64,000 nt of DNA from the NCBI RefSeq assembly GCF_000276665.1, contig NW_004955404.1, positions 27,960,711 through 28,024,710 on the forward strand, in the 5' to 3' direction. A model generated the notes under the pieces. That model was given only the letters and a program-made list of their open reading frames with translations, had not been told where the DNA came from and did not search any database. A program made the translations under genes and the position numbers. The stretch comes from Chinchilla lanigera (taxonomy: Eukaryota > Chordata > Mammalia > Rodentia > Chinchillidae). Every line of letters begins with the position of its first letter. Positions within the stretch are counted from its first letter, which is position 1. Below, in pieces: positions 12,931-23,934 of this stretch.

Positions 12931-13417
12931 GTGGATGTGAACAGAGAGTCAGTTGATCACACATGCTGGACTTTGTCACAGTTGTGCTGCTGTGAGCTCA
13001 CTATACAGCAATAGTGGACAGTAGTGCAGTGCTCAGTCAGAGCCCAGGGGGTACAGAAGCAACAGGAAACCATGGTGATGTGCAAAAAACCCGCTAGGAA
13101 GCGCAAAGCAATATACACTGCATATCTGTGTCAAACGTGTGTAAGACTATGTCAAACTTATAAACGAGTCCCACTTACCAACATCCTCCCTGAATGGAAC
13201 TGGTTCGTAAGTTAGGGACTTTTCTGTCCATCATCAGCTCCGCTGTTTAGGCCACAGGCCTCACACTGAATTATACAACAAGCCATCCAGGTTCTCTAGT
13301 GCACAGACTGCAGGTGGGGGGGCCTTCCGGGCCTCCAGACTCATGTGGGAGCCAATCTCATAAATCTCTAGATAAATATGACATGTAACTAAAAACTACA
13401 GTGAATGTAGCTAAATT

Positions 13418-13470
13418 TAAATTTTTTTCAAAAAATTTTCTGAAAAATTTAAATTTTTCACAAAATTTAT
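13418..13470. repeat. AT-only imperfect palindrome next to the mariner relic
   Basis: aaatttaaatttttttc and gaaaaatttaaattttt blocks pair with each other. The stretch may belong to the mariner end, since 42.18 kb has similar tttaaatttttaaaaac text at the same relative place. Confidence 0.6.
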
Positions 13471-13770
13471 CGCAGTAAATTACATTGCCATTAAGCTGCC
13501 TCAAAGTACTCCATCTTGCTTCAAACACACTTATCCTGTCATTCTTGCCACCGCTGAAGCAGTTCTAGAAGTCCTCCTGCACAAGCGTCTTTAGTTGTAC
13601 TGTAGTGGCTAGCTCAATGTGGTAAACTGGTGCATTTACCTTTCTGGTCATTCTGACCTTGGGAAGGTGCAGGATGTCACACAGTACCAGATCCAGTAAA
13701 TAAGGTAAATAAAACCACACTGTGATGTTGTTACGAGCCTGCCCTTCTCTGTCAGACGGCACTCAACAGC
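13470..13770 (-). pseudogene. Mariner transposase C-terminal relic
   Basis: On the minus strand the frame at 13762-13565 shows DLVLCDILHLPKVRMTRKVN and QLKTLVQEDF, corresponding to the SPDLxPCDxxLFPxxK region and the ...LTKEDFQNCF region of mariner transposases. The outer end (tgccattaagctgcctcaaagtact) is the same terminus seen at 40.5 and 42.2 kb. Only the C-terminal part is present. There is no inverted partner, unlike the other two loci. Confidence 0.65.
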
Positions 13771-14797
13771 AGTCACCGTATTTCATCGGATCTAATATTT
13801 CACATGTATATATCTATTACTTCTGTTTCTCCAGAGAATCCTATCAGAGAGGGGACCAAATGCCTGTAGGATTAGACAGAGAACAGTGACTGCCACATCT
13901 TGGGAGGCAACTTTGTTCCTAAAAAGGGCGGGGATTCATTCTGATGGCAGAATCACTGTGTTCCTCACTAAGCCTACCTGGGCTAGATTTTGTCAGCCTG
14001 AGCCATTTCCTCCTACAACATGGGTCCAGAGAACTTCTTACCACAATGGAGTTACAAGATCATAAAACTGGTCATTTAAATGCTGGAAATAATGAATTTT
14101 GGAATAGTCCATCTCCCAAGGGCTTTGAAAAGCACAAGTCCATCTTCATATAGGACCAAGAATATTTTCAGTAGAAATAAGCTGTTTGCAGAGGTAAACA
14201 GTAATCCCAAGAACTGTCTCTTGCACTACAACGAAAAGTCAGACTTTTGAAGACACTGTAGCTGGGCTTCTCTCACTTTTAAATGAAGCTACAAGTTTGA
14301 TGATGACTTTATAGAACACAAATTTAGAGTAAAAAAATTATGTGGGAAAAGTCTGTAAGAGAATGTAGAAAGTTAACAGTGGTGAATTCAGGATAGGGAG
14401 ATGGAACTGGGAGACAGCCCAAGAGAATGCTGTCTTTCTATACGTTTCCTGTACCAGTGCATGCGGAAAAGAGTGATGCTTCTTATCCCAGTGGTGACGT
14501 CTGATGTTAGTGATATCTGCAGAGGCAAAATGAGTCCTTCACAATGACGGAGAAAAACTTGGCCTTAATCTTTTGGGGATTATGATACTATACTAGCAAT
14601 CCCGCCTTGAAAGTGAGTGATGAGGTATGAATACAAGTTACTGTGATACACAGTAGAAAGAGGCTTAACAAAAAGGTTCACATGACATTATGAAAAGTGG
14701 AAAAATAATGCCTTCTGAGAAGACTAAGAGAAGCAGATCATGTAAGAAAGGAGAATGATTATGAAATGCTTAAACATACTGCACACTTGTTTATGCT
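13771..14797. other. Unassigned sequence
   Basis: No repeat or gene recognised. Confidence 0.4.
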
Positions 14798-14978
14798 TTT
14801 TTTCCCAGTACTGTACTGGGCATTGAATTTAGAGGCACTCTATTCTGTATCGCTAAACTATTCCAGAGGCCACTCCTCCCATCCCCCACAAGTCTAAGTA
14901 GCCCAGGATGGCCTCGAACTTGCAATCCTGCATCAGCCTTCCAGTAACTGAGATTACAAGAATGCACCTATATATTTT
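14798..14978 (-). mobile_element. B1+ID dimeric SINE, diverged
   Basis: Reverse-strand ID part (cagtactgtactgggcattg) followed by reverse B1 (agcccaggatggcctcgaac, actgagattacaagaatgc). Confidence 0.65.
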
Positions 14979-14984
14979 TTAAGG

Positions 14985-15195
14985 TCTAGTTCAAGGTCAC
15001 CTTTGTCATGAAGGGTGCCATTTCTCCCTGAGTTCAATGGCTCTTACCCATGATTTTTATTCCTACCTTCACATAAACACATTTTCTGAGTTATAAATTT
15101 TCCTCCACTTGACTCAAGGGTTTAAGGCTAGGAAGCATTTTCTGTATTCACAAAGCTTGGCCCTAGCATCTACCTATCCACCTGTACAATGTGTA
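14985..15195 (+). repeat. L2 3' fragment
   Basis: gttcaaggtcacctttgtca, tgaagggtgccatttctccc, acacattttctgagttat and tcaagggtttaaggctagg follow the L2 3' end order. Confidence 0.55.
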
Positions 15196-16149
15196 AACCC
15201 TGTGCGAGGTATTGGGAGACATACAAAACTGAGTAAGATACAGTAACTACCGCTGAGGACACCAGGAAAAACACTTATCCAGCACAGTCTCCACAGCGCC
15301 TTAATAGAAACTAAAATGACGCATAAGATAATGGGAACCAAGAGGATAAAAATCAGTTATAGGATGAAAGAAAAGAATGATTTATGAAGAGATGGTATTT
15401 AAGGTCCTCTTGAAGGTAGAAAGAGGGACAGGATACAAGGTGGATACTATAAAGAAGTAAAAGCCTCATCCCTTCAAAAACTATCAACAGAGGCACTTCA
15501 AAATATTTAAATGACCCAAATTATAATCCAGGTAGTGTCCAGGAGATCTAACTTTCATCTAGTTCTCTTTTGAAGTAACAGACATCTTTCAAAATAAATC
15601 CAAGGTTAACCCATGATTACAGGAGAAAGTAAATTATCCTAGTCATAAAAGAACCTGACTACCAACTGATCTCCTGATCACTGCCCCCCGAACCAGAATT
15701 TCAGTGCGCTGGCTTCATAAGCAAAAGAAATGAATCACTAGTTATAAAGTAATGCCATAATCCACAGTGAAATTGAAGGCCTGGTCTTGGGGACCTCTGA
15801 GCTTCTGCCTAGAGACTTGTGTAAGCTTTCTCTGTTCATACCAGGTCAAAGCTAGAATGTTTTATTGCCTGGTGATAAAGTATTCTCTATTTGTGTCACT
15901 TAAAATTAGATGTCATCTAGGCCATTTTTTATTCCACTTGCAACAGAGAAGATAGCAGAAGCAAATAACATGTTGCCAGGATCCTATTCTAACCTCCTTT
16001 TTCAAGGAGCTTGTAGATCCGGTGCCGCGCATCAAGCAGAATTTGTTTCAGGTTCCGGAGGCAGCTGCTATGCCTGGTAAGGTGGCCTAGGCAGGAAACA
16101 TGAAGAGCAAGGATGCTATGATGATGGTTTTTTTCTTCCTTCCCATAAA

Positions 16150-16255
16150 TCTCTGGTATCTACTGTGTGCTTCCTGATAAACAGATGAGGACACTGAGGC
16201 TTCAGCTGGGTCTAGCGTTAAGTAGCTCCCAACCCAATTTTTCCACTCCACAAAG
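16150..16255 (+). repeat. MIR-like element
   Basis: ctactgtgtgcttcctga then gatgaggacactgaggctt. Confidence 0.55.
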
Positions 16256-16989
16256 GTACCTCTCTCAATAATCCATGAGGCTCCTCAGGGACAGAGAAAG
16301 AAGCTGGTCAGTAGGAATTGTATTTGTTAAGGGAAGAAAAATCACCTATATGAAACAGGCTCCAATTCCGCTTGCTTTACAGGATTATGAAGAAAATAGC
16401 TGCCATCTCCGCAAGAACAGTTCCATGGTTTCAAGGCGCCAGCGACGCAGCCTTGCAGAGCTGGATTGTGGCATAAAGGCAGTAAAGCCAGAGGGGCCTC
16501 ATTCAGAGATCACAAAGCAGGAACTGGGGAAATGTTTGTTAACCCTTTAAGATCTGAATGTACATGTCTTTTCCCTCCTCTGCAACAAATCATGTACACA
16601 CATCCTAATACTTTCAATTTTCTAGCATGTGAGTGTGAGGGGTTAGCTATAAGAGGATACAATGATGAGAAAGGAACTAACAGTACTACCAGACCAAAAT
16701 TCCAGAACCTCAGACTCTGGAAGGACATGTGCTACCATTGGAGATTTATTGCGCCAGAACTTGCTAACTTCCCAAAACTTCTAGTAGCAGTCATTGGCCC
16801 TGATCATTCAAACAAGAACCCATCCTGTTTTGTTCTCATAGGATTGGAGTAATGCATGGTTCAGATGCTTTTTAAAAGTTCACAACACTCATGTGTCAAT
16901 CGAGAAATTTTTTAAATGGAAGAAAAATCACGTTTTAAAATAGGCACAAAATATAAATTTAAAACTATGTATTTAATTTTTTCCTTTTC

Positions 16990-17162
16990 TAATACTGGTA
17001 ATTAAACTTTAAACCCATGGTCTTCACACTGACCTATAGTCCCAACCCTCTTTAAAATTTTTTTGAGCAAAGTTTCTGCTAATTCACCAAGCTGCCAGGG
17101 CCTGGCTTGAAATTTCTCATCCTAGCAAAGTACTGAGATTACAGGCATGTGGTGCCACATCT
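16990..17162 (-). mobile_element. Old B1+ID dimeric SINE
   Basis: Weak reverse ID text (ctaatactggtaattaaact ... tagtcccaaccc) followed by reverse B1 (agtactgagattacaggcatg). Confidence 0.5.
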
Positions 17163-17384
17163 AGATGTTGATTAAATACACCTAAACATTTCCTTTAAAT
17201 TTTCATAGCTCTCAATGAACTGGTCTGACATTCTCCCATAGTGTGTACATCATTTTAGGAATCTGGGCTTTGGAAGTGACAGTTCACATTCCATCACTAC
17301 TTATTAGGGCGAGTAGTCACCAGTGCTCAGCAGCAATGAAGAATGTTTAGGTTATCGCTCTGAAAGAATAATTGGAATTGTACG

Positions 17385-17735
17385 GCCCAAAGCACATATA
17401 TTGTTGGAGAGTTAAACTTAACTATCAACTTGATTGGCTTGAGAGCAGCCAAGGGATTAGTAAGGCACAACTCTGGGTGTGTGTCATGACCTTTGGTACT
17501 GCATATGGCTCTTGGTCCCTTCTTCACCACTATTCCTTTGCTCAGCTTCCCAGCTGCCACAAATTAAGCATCTTTCTTCCATTATGATCTTATATCATGA
17601 TGCTTCTGCCTTGGAGCCAGCCTACCATGGACTGAATCCCCTAAAACTGTCAGCTAAATGAGACCTCTCTTTCATTACGTTACGGAGTCGGGTATTACGT
17701 CTCAGTGACAGGAAAGCTGATGAGTTCCATTACAA
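17385..17735 (+). mobile_element. LTR-like element, family unclear
   Basis: actatcaacttgattggctt, cacaactctgggtgtgtgtc, accatggactgaatcccct and ggtattacgtctcagtgaca follow the layout of rodent LTRs that end with a ...gtcaggtatttcatcacagcaac-type block. Unassigned beyond that. Confidence 0.4.
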
Positions 17736-18695
17736 AGCCAAACCAAATCACTACATTAGGATTCAGATGGCTGAAAACTCCTACTTGATGGAAAATATAT
17801 ATATATTTAAACACAAAGAATTATGCACCTGTATTGTTCTCTCACCTGCAGAGTTAGTACTTTCTAATAAGGTTATGTGCTACTTTCCATATTGTACAGG
17901 CAGTTTGTGAACTTTGGGAGAACTTCTGTTTCACTTGCTGACCTTGTCATACTTTGGTAAAGCTGAGAGAAAATAAACTATGCCTCTTCTGTGTCGCTGA
18001 AGGTAAAGTGTTGATTTAATTAAAATGAGCACGCACAAAAGGAGCGGTACAGTAATAAAGTGGTTCTTACAAGATTCTGGAAAAAAGTGTCATTTTGTCT
18101 TGCTGTCACCTCAGATGTTAAGGGATAATGACTCTTCTCTACGTAATGGGTTCAGTTTTAAAAAATGGTCATCAATAAAGTAAGTTTTTTTTTAAGCAGA
18201 CAGCTCAACCTCCTAAAACAAAAACAAAAATTTTGAAAAGCATGGTATCTATGCTAAAATTATCAAAAAAGTAAAACAAACAAATATGCTGAATTCAAAA
18301 TAATCATCTGCTTTTTAACTTTTAAAAAGTATGAAATAATTCTTTTTTTTGAATAACCTGAAGTTTTTATACTTAATATCATATTAAGCACAAGTATAGA
18401 ATCAGATTGATGTGTGGAGACCACTGATCTTTTGCAAAGAATAAATGAGCACAAATCATTTTCAGTAAGTTGACTGCTTTTGATTTATTAAAAAAAAAAA
18501 ACCTGCACTCTATCTTTTAACAACTGTGACACATTCAATGATGTTCTGCACTCTAACCTAATGCCACACCTCAAAGCTTAAAGAGTCTGCCACACAAACA
18601 TGTCAGTGAAGCCAAGGTGGTGATGATCTATTTTGAATCCCAAAGTGCTTTTCAAAAGGATGCACCACAGGTTCACATTTCCACATCTATACAAC

Positions 18696-18701
18696 TTTAT
18701 T
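18696..18701 (-). promoter_or_regulatory. Poly(A) signal AATAAA, likely NDFIP2 3' end
   Basis: AATAAA on the minus strand. It is followed about 15-30 bases later by a GT-rich element (TGTGGAAATGTGAACCTGTGG), as expected for cleavage near 18.68 kb. Other AATAAA hexamers on this strand (for example at 18489-18484 and in the 19.08 kb region) are alternative or shorter-isoform candidates with weaker downstream elements. Confidence 0.5.
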
Positions 18702-19119
18702 AACAAATAAAATACACTGCTGCATGTCTTATATATGGGTAAGGGCGTTCCTATAATGATTAATGGAACATTATCATCTAACAGTTGAACTTTATCAAGA
18801 GTGAGGTTTTAAAAATTAATAATAATATACTAATATTTCATTAAATATTTGAATAACTAAACAATTAAAATAACATTTCTTAGCAGTTTTAAAATGTAAA
18901 ATTGTTTATAATTGGAATCGTTCATTAAGCTGGAATCATTCAAAAACTATTTACAAAAAAAAATTACTAAATATCTTCTAAGGGCAAGAGGCCAGGAAAG
19001 ACTGTGACAACATTAATAGATCTCATCTCTACTGTAGTTTCTTCTCTCAAAGGGCAGGAAGTTTCTTCTCTCAAAGATTTATTATTTTTAATAAATCAAC
19101 CCAGCCTGATCTCAGCCTG

Positions 19120-19237
19120 CTATCATTGAATTACACTAATTACAGTAGCTTAGTAAATTTGTATATGTGAACTTTGCAGATTTAGGGGAAAAAAGCAAAG
19201 TTCTGATATTGGATCAATAGTGCATGCTCATCTTCAG
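19120..19237. repeat. 118-bp duplicated segment, copy A (in inferred 3'UTR)
   Basis: Matches 20021-20138 base for base except three substitutions, with no indels, in direct orientation 901 bp apart. It contains the perfect inverted repeat GAACTTTGC / GCAAAGTTC (19169-19177 and 19195-19203) with a 17-base loop. I see no resemblance to a SINE or known transposon. Confidence 0.95.
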
Positions 19238-19353
19238 TAAGTATATATACTTACTTCTTATATTAAGAAATCCTGAATTTTTCTCTAATGAAATATTCTG
19301 AACTCCACTTTTTCAGTTATGAGGATTAACTGAAAAAATATTTTTCTGTTCTT

Positions 19354-19492
19354 TCTTTGAGACAGTCTTGCTGGGTATTCCAGGCTAGCCTTGAACTCAC
19401 TATGTAACCCAGCCTGATCTCAAAATCACAGCAATCCTCCTGCCTCAGCCTCCCAAGTGGTAGAATTACAGGTATGCACCACCATGCTTGTC
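19354..19492 (-). mobile_element. B1-type SINE in the inferred 3'UTR
   Basis: Reverse-strand B1 (tttgagacagtcttgctggg ... tgcctcagcctcccaagtgg ... gcaccaccatgc), so sense to NDFIP2. Confidence 0.9.
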
Positions 19493-20020
19493 TTGATTAT
19501 TGTTTACAGGTTAAAATTTATGAACAACTTTAAGACATGTCTAAAAAGGAATATAAGATGTCAAGTTTGGAAGTTAGTATTTTTCTATTAACCAGAGATT
19601 TTCATTTTAACTTAGTGCAATAGGATTTATATTGATTTTAAATTTCTAAAATCTATCCTAAATATACTATATAGAAAAGCATTTCTGCCTCAAAATAGTT
19701 TATTGTACAACTACATAAAAATAGATTGCCCTAACCATAACTACCTTATTCAACTATAACAGAAAGCAATTTAAGACATTTTTGCACTAGCTTCCAAGTC
19801 CCAGGTCACATTCATTCAAAAACATTTAGACAGCCAAGTAAGAGTACTGATATTCAATCTTTAAGGTGGACTACAAAGGTGGTCAAGCATCCCCAAACAA
19901 ACAGCTGTTCAAGCTACAGAAAATGAAAGGCAGGGTGCGGACTGGATAAATCTGGAAGAGAATGCTATGTTTTTTGGAAATAACATTTTGATGCCTCTGC
20001 TTGAATGATGAGATTAAAGG

Positions 20021-20138
20021 CTATCACTGAATTACACTACTTACAGTAGCTTAGTAAATTTGTATATGTGAACTTTGCAGATTTAGGGGAAAAAAGCAAA
20101 GTTCTGATATTGGATCAATAGTGTATGCTCATCTTCAG
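20021..20138. repeat. 118-bp duplicated segment, copy B
   Basis: Direct repeat partner of 19120-19237 (3 mismatches in 118). The hairpin arms fall at 20070-20078 and 20096-20104 and are unchanged. Confidence 0.95.
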
Positions 20139-22513
20139 AAACCAAGTACAAATACTATAAAAATTTAAATTTTAATAAATGTATGTTTGATAGCTGAGCT
20201 TCCTAAGAATTAAAAATTAACATGTATCAAAGCTTAATTTCATTTAAAATTTATTAAAAGAATAGTACAGGTGTATAGGAAATGAGTAGGAGATAGAGAA
20301 GCTATCCAGCATGAGTATAGAGATGTTATGAATACAGTCTGATTTTAATTCATTTCCCAATTAGGCAACTAAATTAAATATTTTGTTTTCTTTACCCCAT
20401 GATCTTGTTTTACCTCAAGGGGTATAACACCAGTTTAATCATTAATAAAAATCCTACACAGGGGAGTAAAATGAATGAAGGAAAATAAAATATAGGAGGC
20501 TCAATTAGCAAACAAAACTTACGTTTTATTTATCAAAGATAATGAAAAAATTAGAAAATACAAAGAAGTACAAAAGACGTTATAAAGCATAATAAATTTT
20601 ATTTTTTTCAGAAATGAAAGTGTCCCTCTATACTTAGGTGTAACTTTTAGCAGTAGTCAGTGTCTAATAATCGATTTTAAATGTTCCATATCGCTGTATT
20701 AAGTGATTTTAAAGTTTAAGAGATGTTATCCCCATCATTTTAATACTGGCATTCAAAAGCAAAGATATAACTGGGGAAAAGGAGATAAAAAATGATTTGC
20801 AAGATGCAAAATGCAGTACTTACAAATGCAAAGCAGATTCCAGTTGTAATAATGATTACACTCTCACCACACACATATGCACAGCCCAGGCCCCTGTATT
20901 CCACACACATTTTTCAGAACTTGAAAATAGTTATTTTGCATATCTCAGTTCAGATTATGATTTTTTAAATTAACCCTATAACCATAAAGCAAGGAGCTAT
21001 TAATAGAATACGATTTTATTTGCTAAGCTTAACAAACATCTAAAGAAAAAGTATTACAGTGACAAAGATATTTCATTGGCTTTTTAAGAGACAAATGTAA
21101 ATGAGAATATCTTATTTTGAAAATTAACTTTAAAATTGTCTTAAATGAAATAAATATAATATCTAATACAATCTCTTTCTGTAAGAATCTCTGTGATGGG
21201 TAATCCTAAACATCAAGCGTCTCATTTGAAAATCCCTAAAAGTAGCATGTCCCTTAAAAAAATTTTTTTTTCTTATAAAGGACATCTGGTATACCCACAT
21301 TTTCTTAAAATTTGTCCTAAAGCAAACTCTAACACTCAAATTTTCTATAGGTATTTAGTTTACTTAATTTAAAATTAATGAAAAGATAACCTGACACAAT
21401 TTCTAAGAAAACAATGTAAAAAGTAATTTATGCATGGTTATTATTTACAGTGTTTTCCTAATTAGTATCATATTCAAAAATCTGACAAATCCTTTCAAAT
21501 AATCAGCACTGCAGTTTTAATAGAATTTTTATATAACAAAGAATATTTCATGTGTAGAATTACTAGATGGATCTAAGAGTCAGAAACTAAAGCATTTGAT
21601 ATGTTTAGTAACTTCATTTTTATTATACTTACAGTCAAGTTAGAAGTCAATGGCAAATACATGCTGGAAGACTCTACCACTCAATTCTCTCAATTATATC
21701 AAACATTGATTAGCCAAATGTTACTGGACTTTACGCCTACAACTTTACAATTTCTTCAAGTATATGCAAATTTTTAAAATGGGCACATACGCAAATGTGC
21801 AAACCAAATAACATATAAATAATTAAAGAAAAAACAGAAATGGCTTTTAAGCATAACCACCCTGCCATTTAATTTTGAAGCTCCATCTTTTCTTCAGTAA
21901 TTTTTCTTCTATTAGTAGTCTTCTATCCCATTAAAGTTGGAGATTTACAGATGACAAATTTCACACTGGTATAAGAAAGGAATGTTGGGTTGATGCAATC
22001 TAGAGACAAAGAATTAATACTAAAATGTAGTAAGTTGCACTTACCCAAATTGTAGTACAATAAAATCCACCTTACAGCAGCACTACATAAAATACGTAAG
22101 TTCTTTCCATAAATACAGTATAAAATAGTATACATCAGAACATATTTTGAAGCATAAGAGACTCATCTAGAAAATACTTATTAATACACAATGATAATCA
22201 CTACTCACAGAATATCATTCAGATGAGTAAAACTACTTTGCCTTTTCTCTTACTGCTAATACTGACAAATATTAGTAACACCACTTGCAAAGATATTTTA
22301 CTGGTTAAAAAGAAAACAACTCTAGGGGTAAGGGAACTTAAAGGAATGCTTGAAGTGATACTTTTTAATATAAACCAGAAACAACATTGTATGCACTGTA
22401 CTCTTCAGCAGACGTAAGTAAATTATATATACTTATGAATAACCCATAAAAATTATAAGGAAAATTTAAGCAACCATATCACAAACCACACAAATCTAGT
22501 TATTAAAAAAAAT

Positions 22514-22830
22514 TAGTCATCCTTCAATCCATAGGGACTGTTCCAGGGCGCCCTTTGAATACCAAAATCCTCAGCTGCTCAAGTACTTCATCTAAGTAGT
22601 ATCTGCATATAGCCTACATACACCATCCTGCATTCTTCCAGGTCATCTCTAGATTACATGTAATACCTAATACAATTTAAGTGCTATGGAAACATCTGTT
22701 GTGCTGCATTGTTTAGGGAACAAGAAAAGGGGGGAAAAGTCTATACATGTTCAGCAGTGATGTAATTTTTCTTTTTCATATATTTTCAATCCATGGCTAG
22801 TTAAAAACAGAGATGTAGAATCCAAGTGTA
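22514..22830. mobile_element. Tigger/MER2-type DNA transposon relic
   Basis: Contains the characteristic runs ccatagggactgttccagg, taccaaaatcctcagctgct, ctctagattac, acctaatacaat and gtacatgttcag-like text that I associate with TcMar-Tigger (MER2-like) elements. No coding capacity is seen. Confidence 0.65.
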
Positions 22831-23230
22831 TACTGTACCTAAATTATACTAACCTTGAAATGCCTTACAATCAGAAATAAAGTGTGTCAGTAGACACTTC
22901 ATTTATGAGTTCAAATACTTTAAAATTTAAATATAGAATACAGATATAAAGATATAAAGTATATAAATAAAGATATAAAGTATATAATACTTGCTTTGAA
23001 AATAGGATAGAGAATAAAGATACCAGGATTCATTATGTGGAGATGCTCCGGGCTAAGTAAGTGAATGCTATGACTATACACACAGTCTCCAGACACTGCT
23101 GGGTCACCAGCCAGGCAGCCTGTGCTCATTTCTTTATTTCCTCGTTCATTCAAGATATAGCCTTCATTACTGATACAAAGTAACACGCATTATGAACACA
23201 GTAACAGAACTATTTTCTGCACACAATTTT

Positions 23231-23362
23231 TTTGGAGGGTCTTTCTGAGACAGGCCTTGAGCTTACTTTGTAGCCCAGGCTGGTCTCAAACTCACAATGG
23301 TCCTCCTGCCTCAGCCTCCCAAGTGCTGGGATTATAGGTGTGCACCATCACATGCGGCTCTT
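23231..23362 (-). mobile_element. B1-type SINE with 12-bp target duplication
   Basis: Reverse B1 flanked by cacacaattttt at 23220-23231 and 23363-23374. Confidence 0.9.
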
Positions 23363-23830
23363 CACACAATTTTTATTCCTTGATCTAGACTGTTAAAATA
23401 ACTGCATGACAAATTGTTTCTCAATACGGATTTTTTTGAACAGATGTCTATGTGGATTTCAAATTGTTTTAGCAAAATGCACATCGTTTCTGTTTAAGTA
23501 CTCTTCACATTTTGTTTTTAAGGCTGCACACTTTGTACTGGTGGTTACTTCAAACACATCCTGTAGTCAATTTTGCAAAAGAAGTTTAAAAAGAATGATT
23601 TAAAGTTTTATTTCATTCACGTATTTTAAAATTGAAATGTACGAAATCCAATTTAAAATGTTTTAAAGTTATCTAAAAAGGCTTATACCTTACTAAATTT
23701 CAATAAGCTATTAACAGCATGAAAATATATTAAATATGCTAACTTTGAGAGTGAACATTATGCATTTAGTATTGTGAATTAAATGTGCATACATAAAGGG
23801 AATACACTATCAACATAATAGTATTTACCT

Positions 23831-23934
23831 CTACAACAAGAAGAAATATCTTGTTCTATGAGCAGCCGCCATACTTTCAGACATGTTTCTGACTTTTAGA
23901 TAATTAACAAAGCCTCTGAAGAAAAGGAGAAGGC
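23831..23934 (-). CDS. NDFIP2: NDFIP2 last coding exon (exon 7) with stop codon
   Basis: On the minus strand the exon follows TTTTTTTCAG (acceptor 23936-23935). It completes the split Gly codon and encodes GLLLFFRGFVNYLKVRNMSE followed by SMAAAHRTRYFFLL and TAG (23833-23831). This gives the end of membrane segment 3, a basic KVR patch and the short aromatic C-terminus typical of NDFIP2. Two bases after the stop is a donor-like AG|GTAAAT (exon end 23829), so the 3'UTR is probably spliced on from a separate exon. If the donor is not used, the transcript reads on into intron 7 and the protein is unchanged. Confidence 0.95.

Larger units (their letters stand above)
15196..18679. other. Mostly unassigned sequence beyond the NDFIP2 3' end
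   Basis: Apart from the MIR, dimeric SINE and LTR-like pieces listed separately, nothing is recognised. The AT-rich 17.8-18.6 kb part contains further AATAAA hexamers on the minus strand that could serve longer transcripts. Confidence 0.4.
18680..21999 (-). other. NDFIP2: Probable NDFIP2 terminal exon (3'UTR), inferred
   Basis: A strong acceptor on the minus strand (TTCTTTGTCTCTAG, ending at 22000) is followed by long AT-rich non-coding sequence. It runs to an AATAAA signal with a GT-rich downstream element near 18.68 kb. About 3.3 kb of 3'UTR fits the exon layout, with the stop two bases before the previous exon's donor. The stretch holds few transposons compared with the flanks: one B1 in sense orientation to the gene (19354-19492) and a local 118-bp duplication. 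The exon borders are inferred from splice and poly(A) signals only; no transcript evidence is available here. Confidence 0.6.
22000..23828 (-). other. NDFIP2: NDFIP2 intron 7 (between stop exon and 3'UTR exon)
   Basis: About 1.8 kb of AT-rich intron. It contains a Tigger-type DNA transposon relic (22514-22830) and a B1 SINE (23231-23360). I see no further coding exon here. Confidence 0.55.

Noticed and set aside
16275..16852. Overlapping frames of 91 and 128 codons
   Set aside because: No family resemblance and no splice signals; chance frames in a locally GC-richer stretch.
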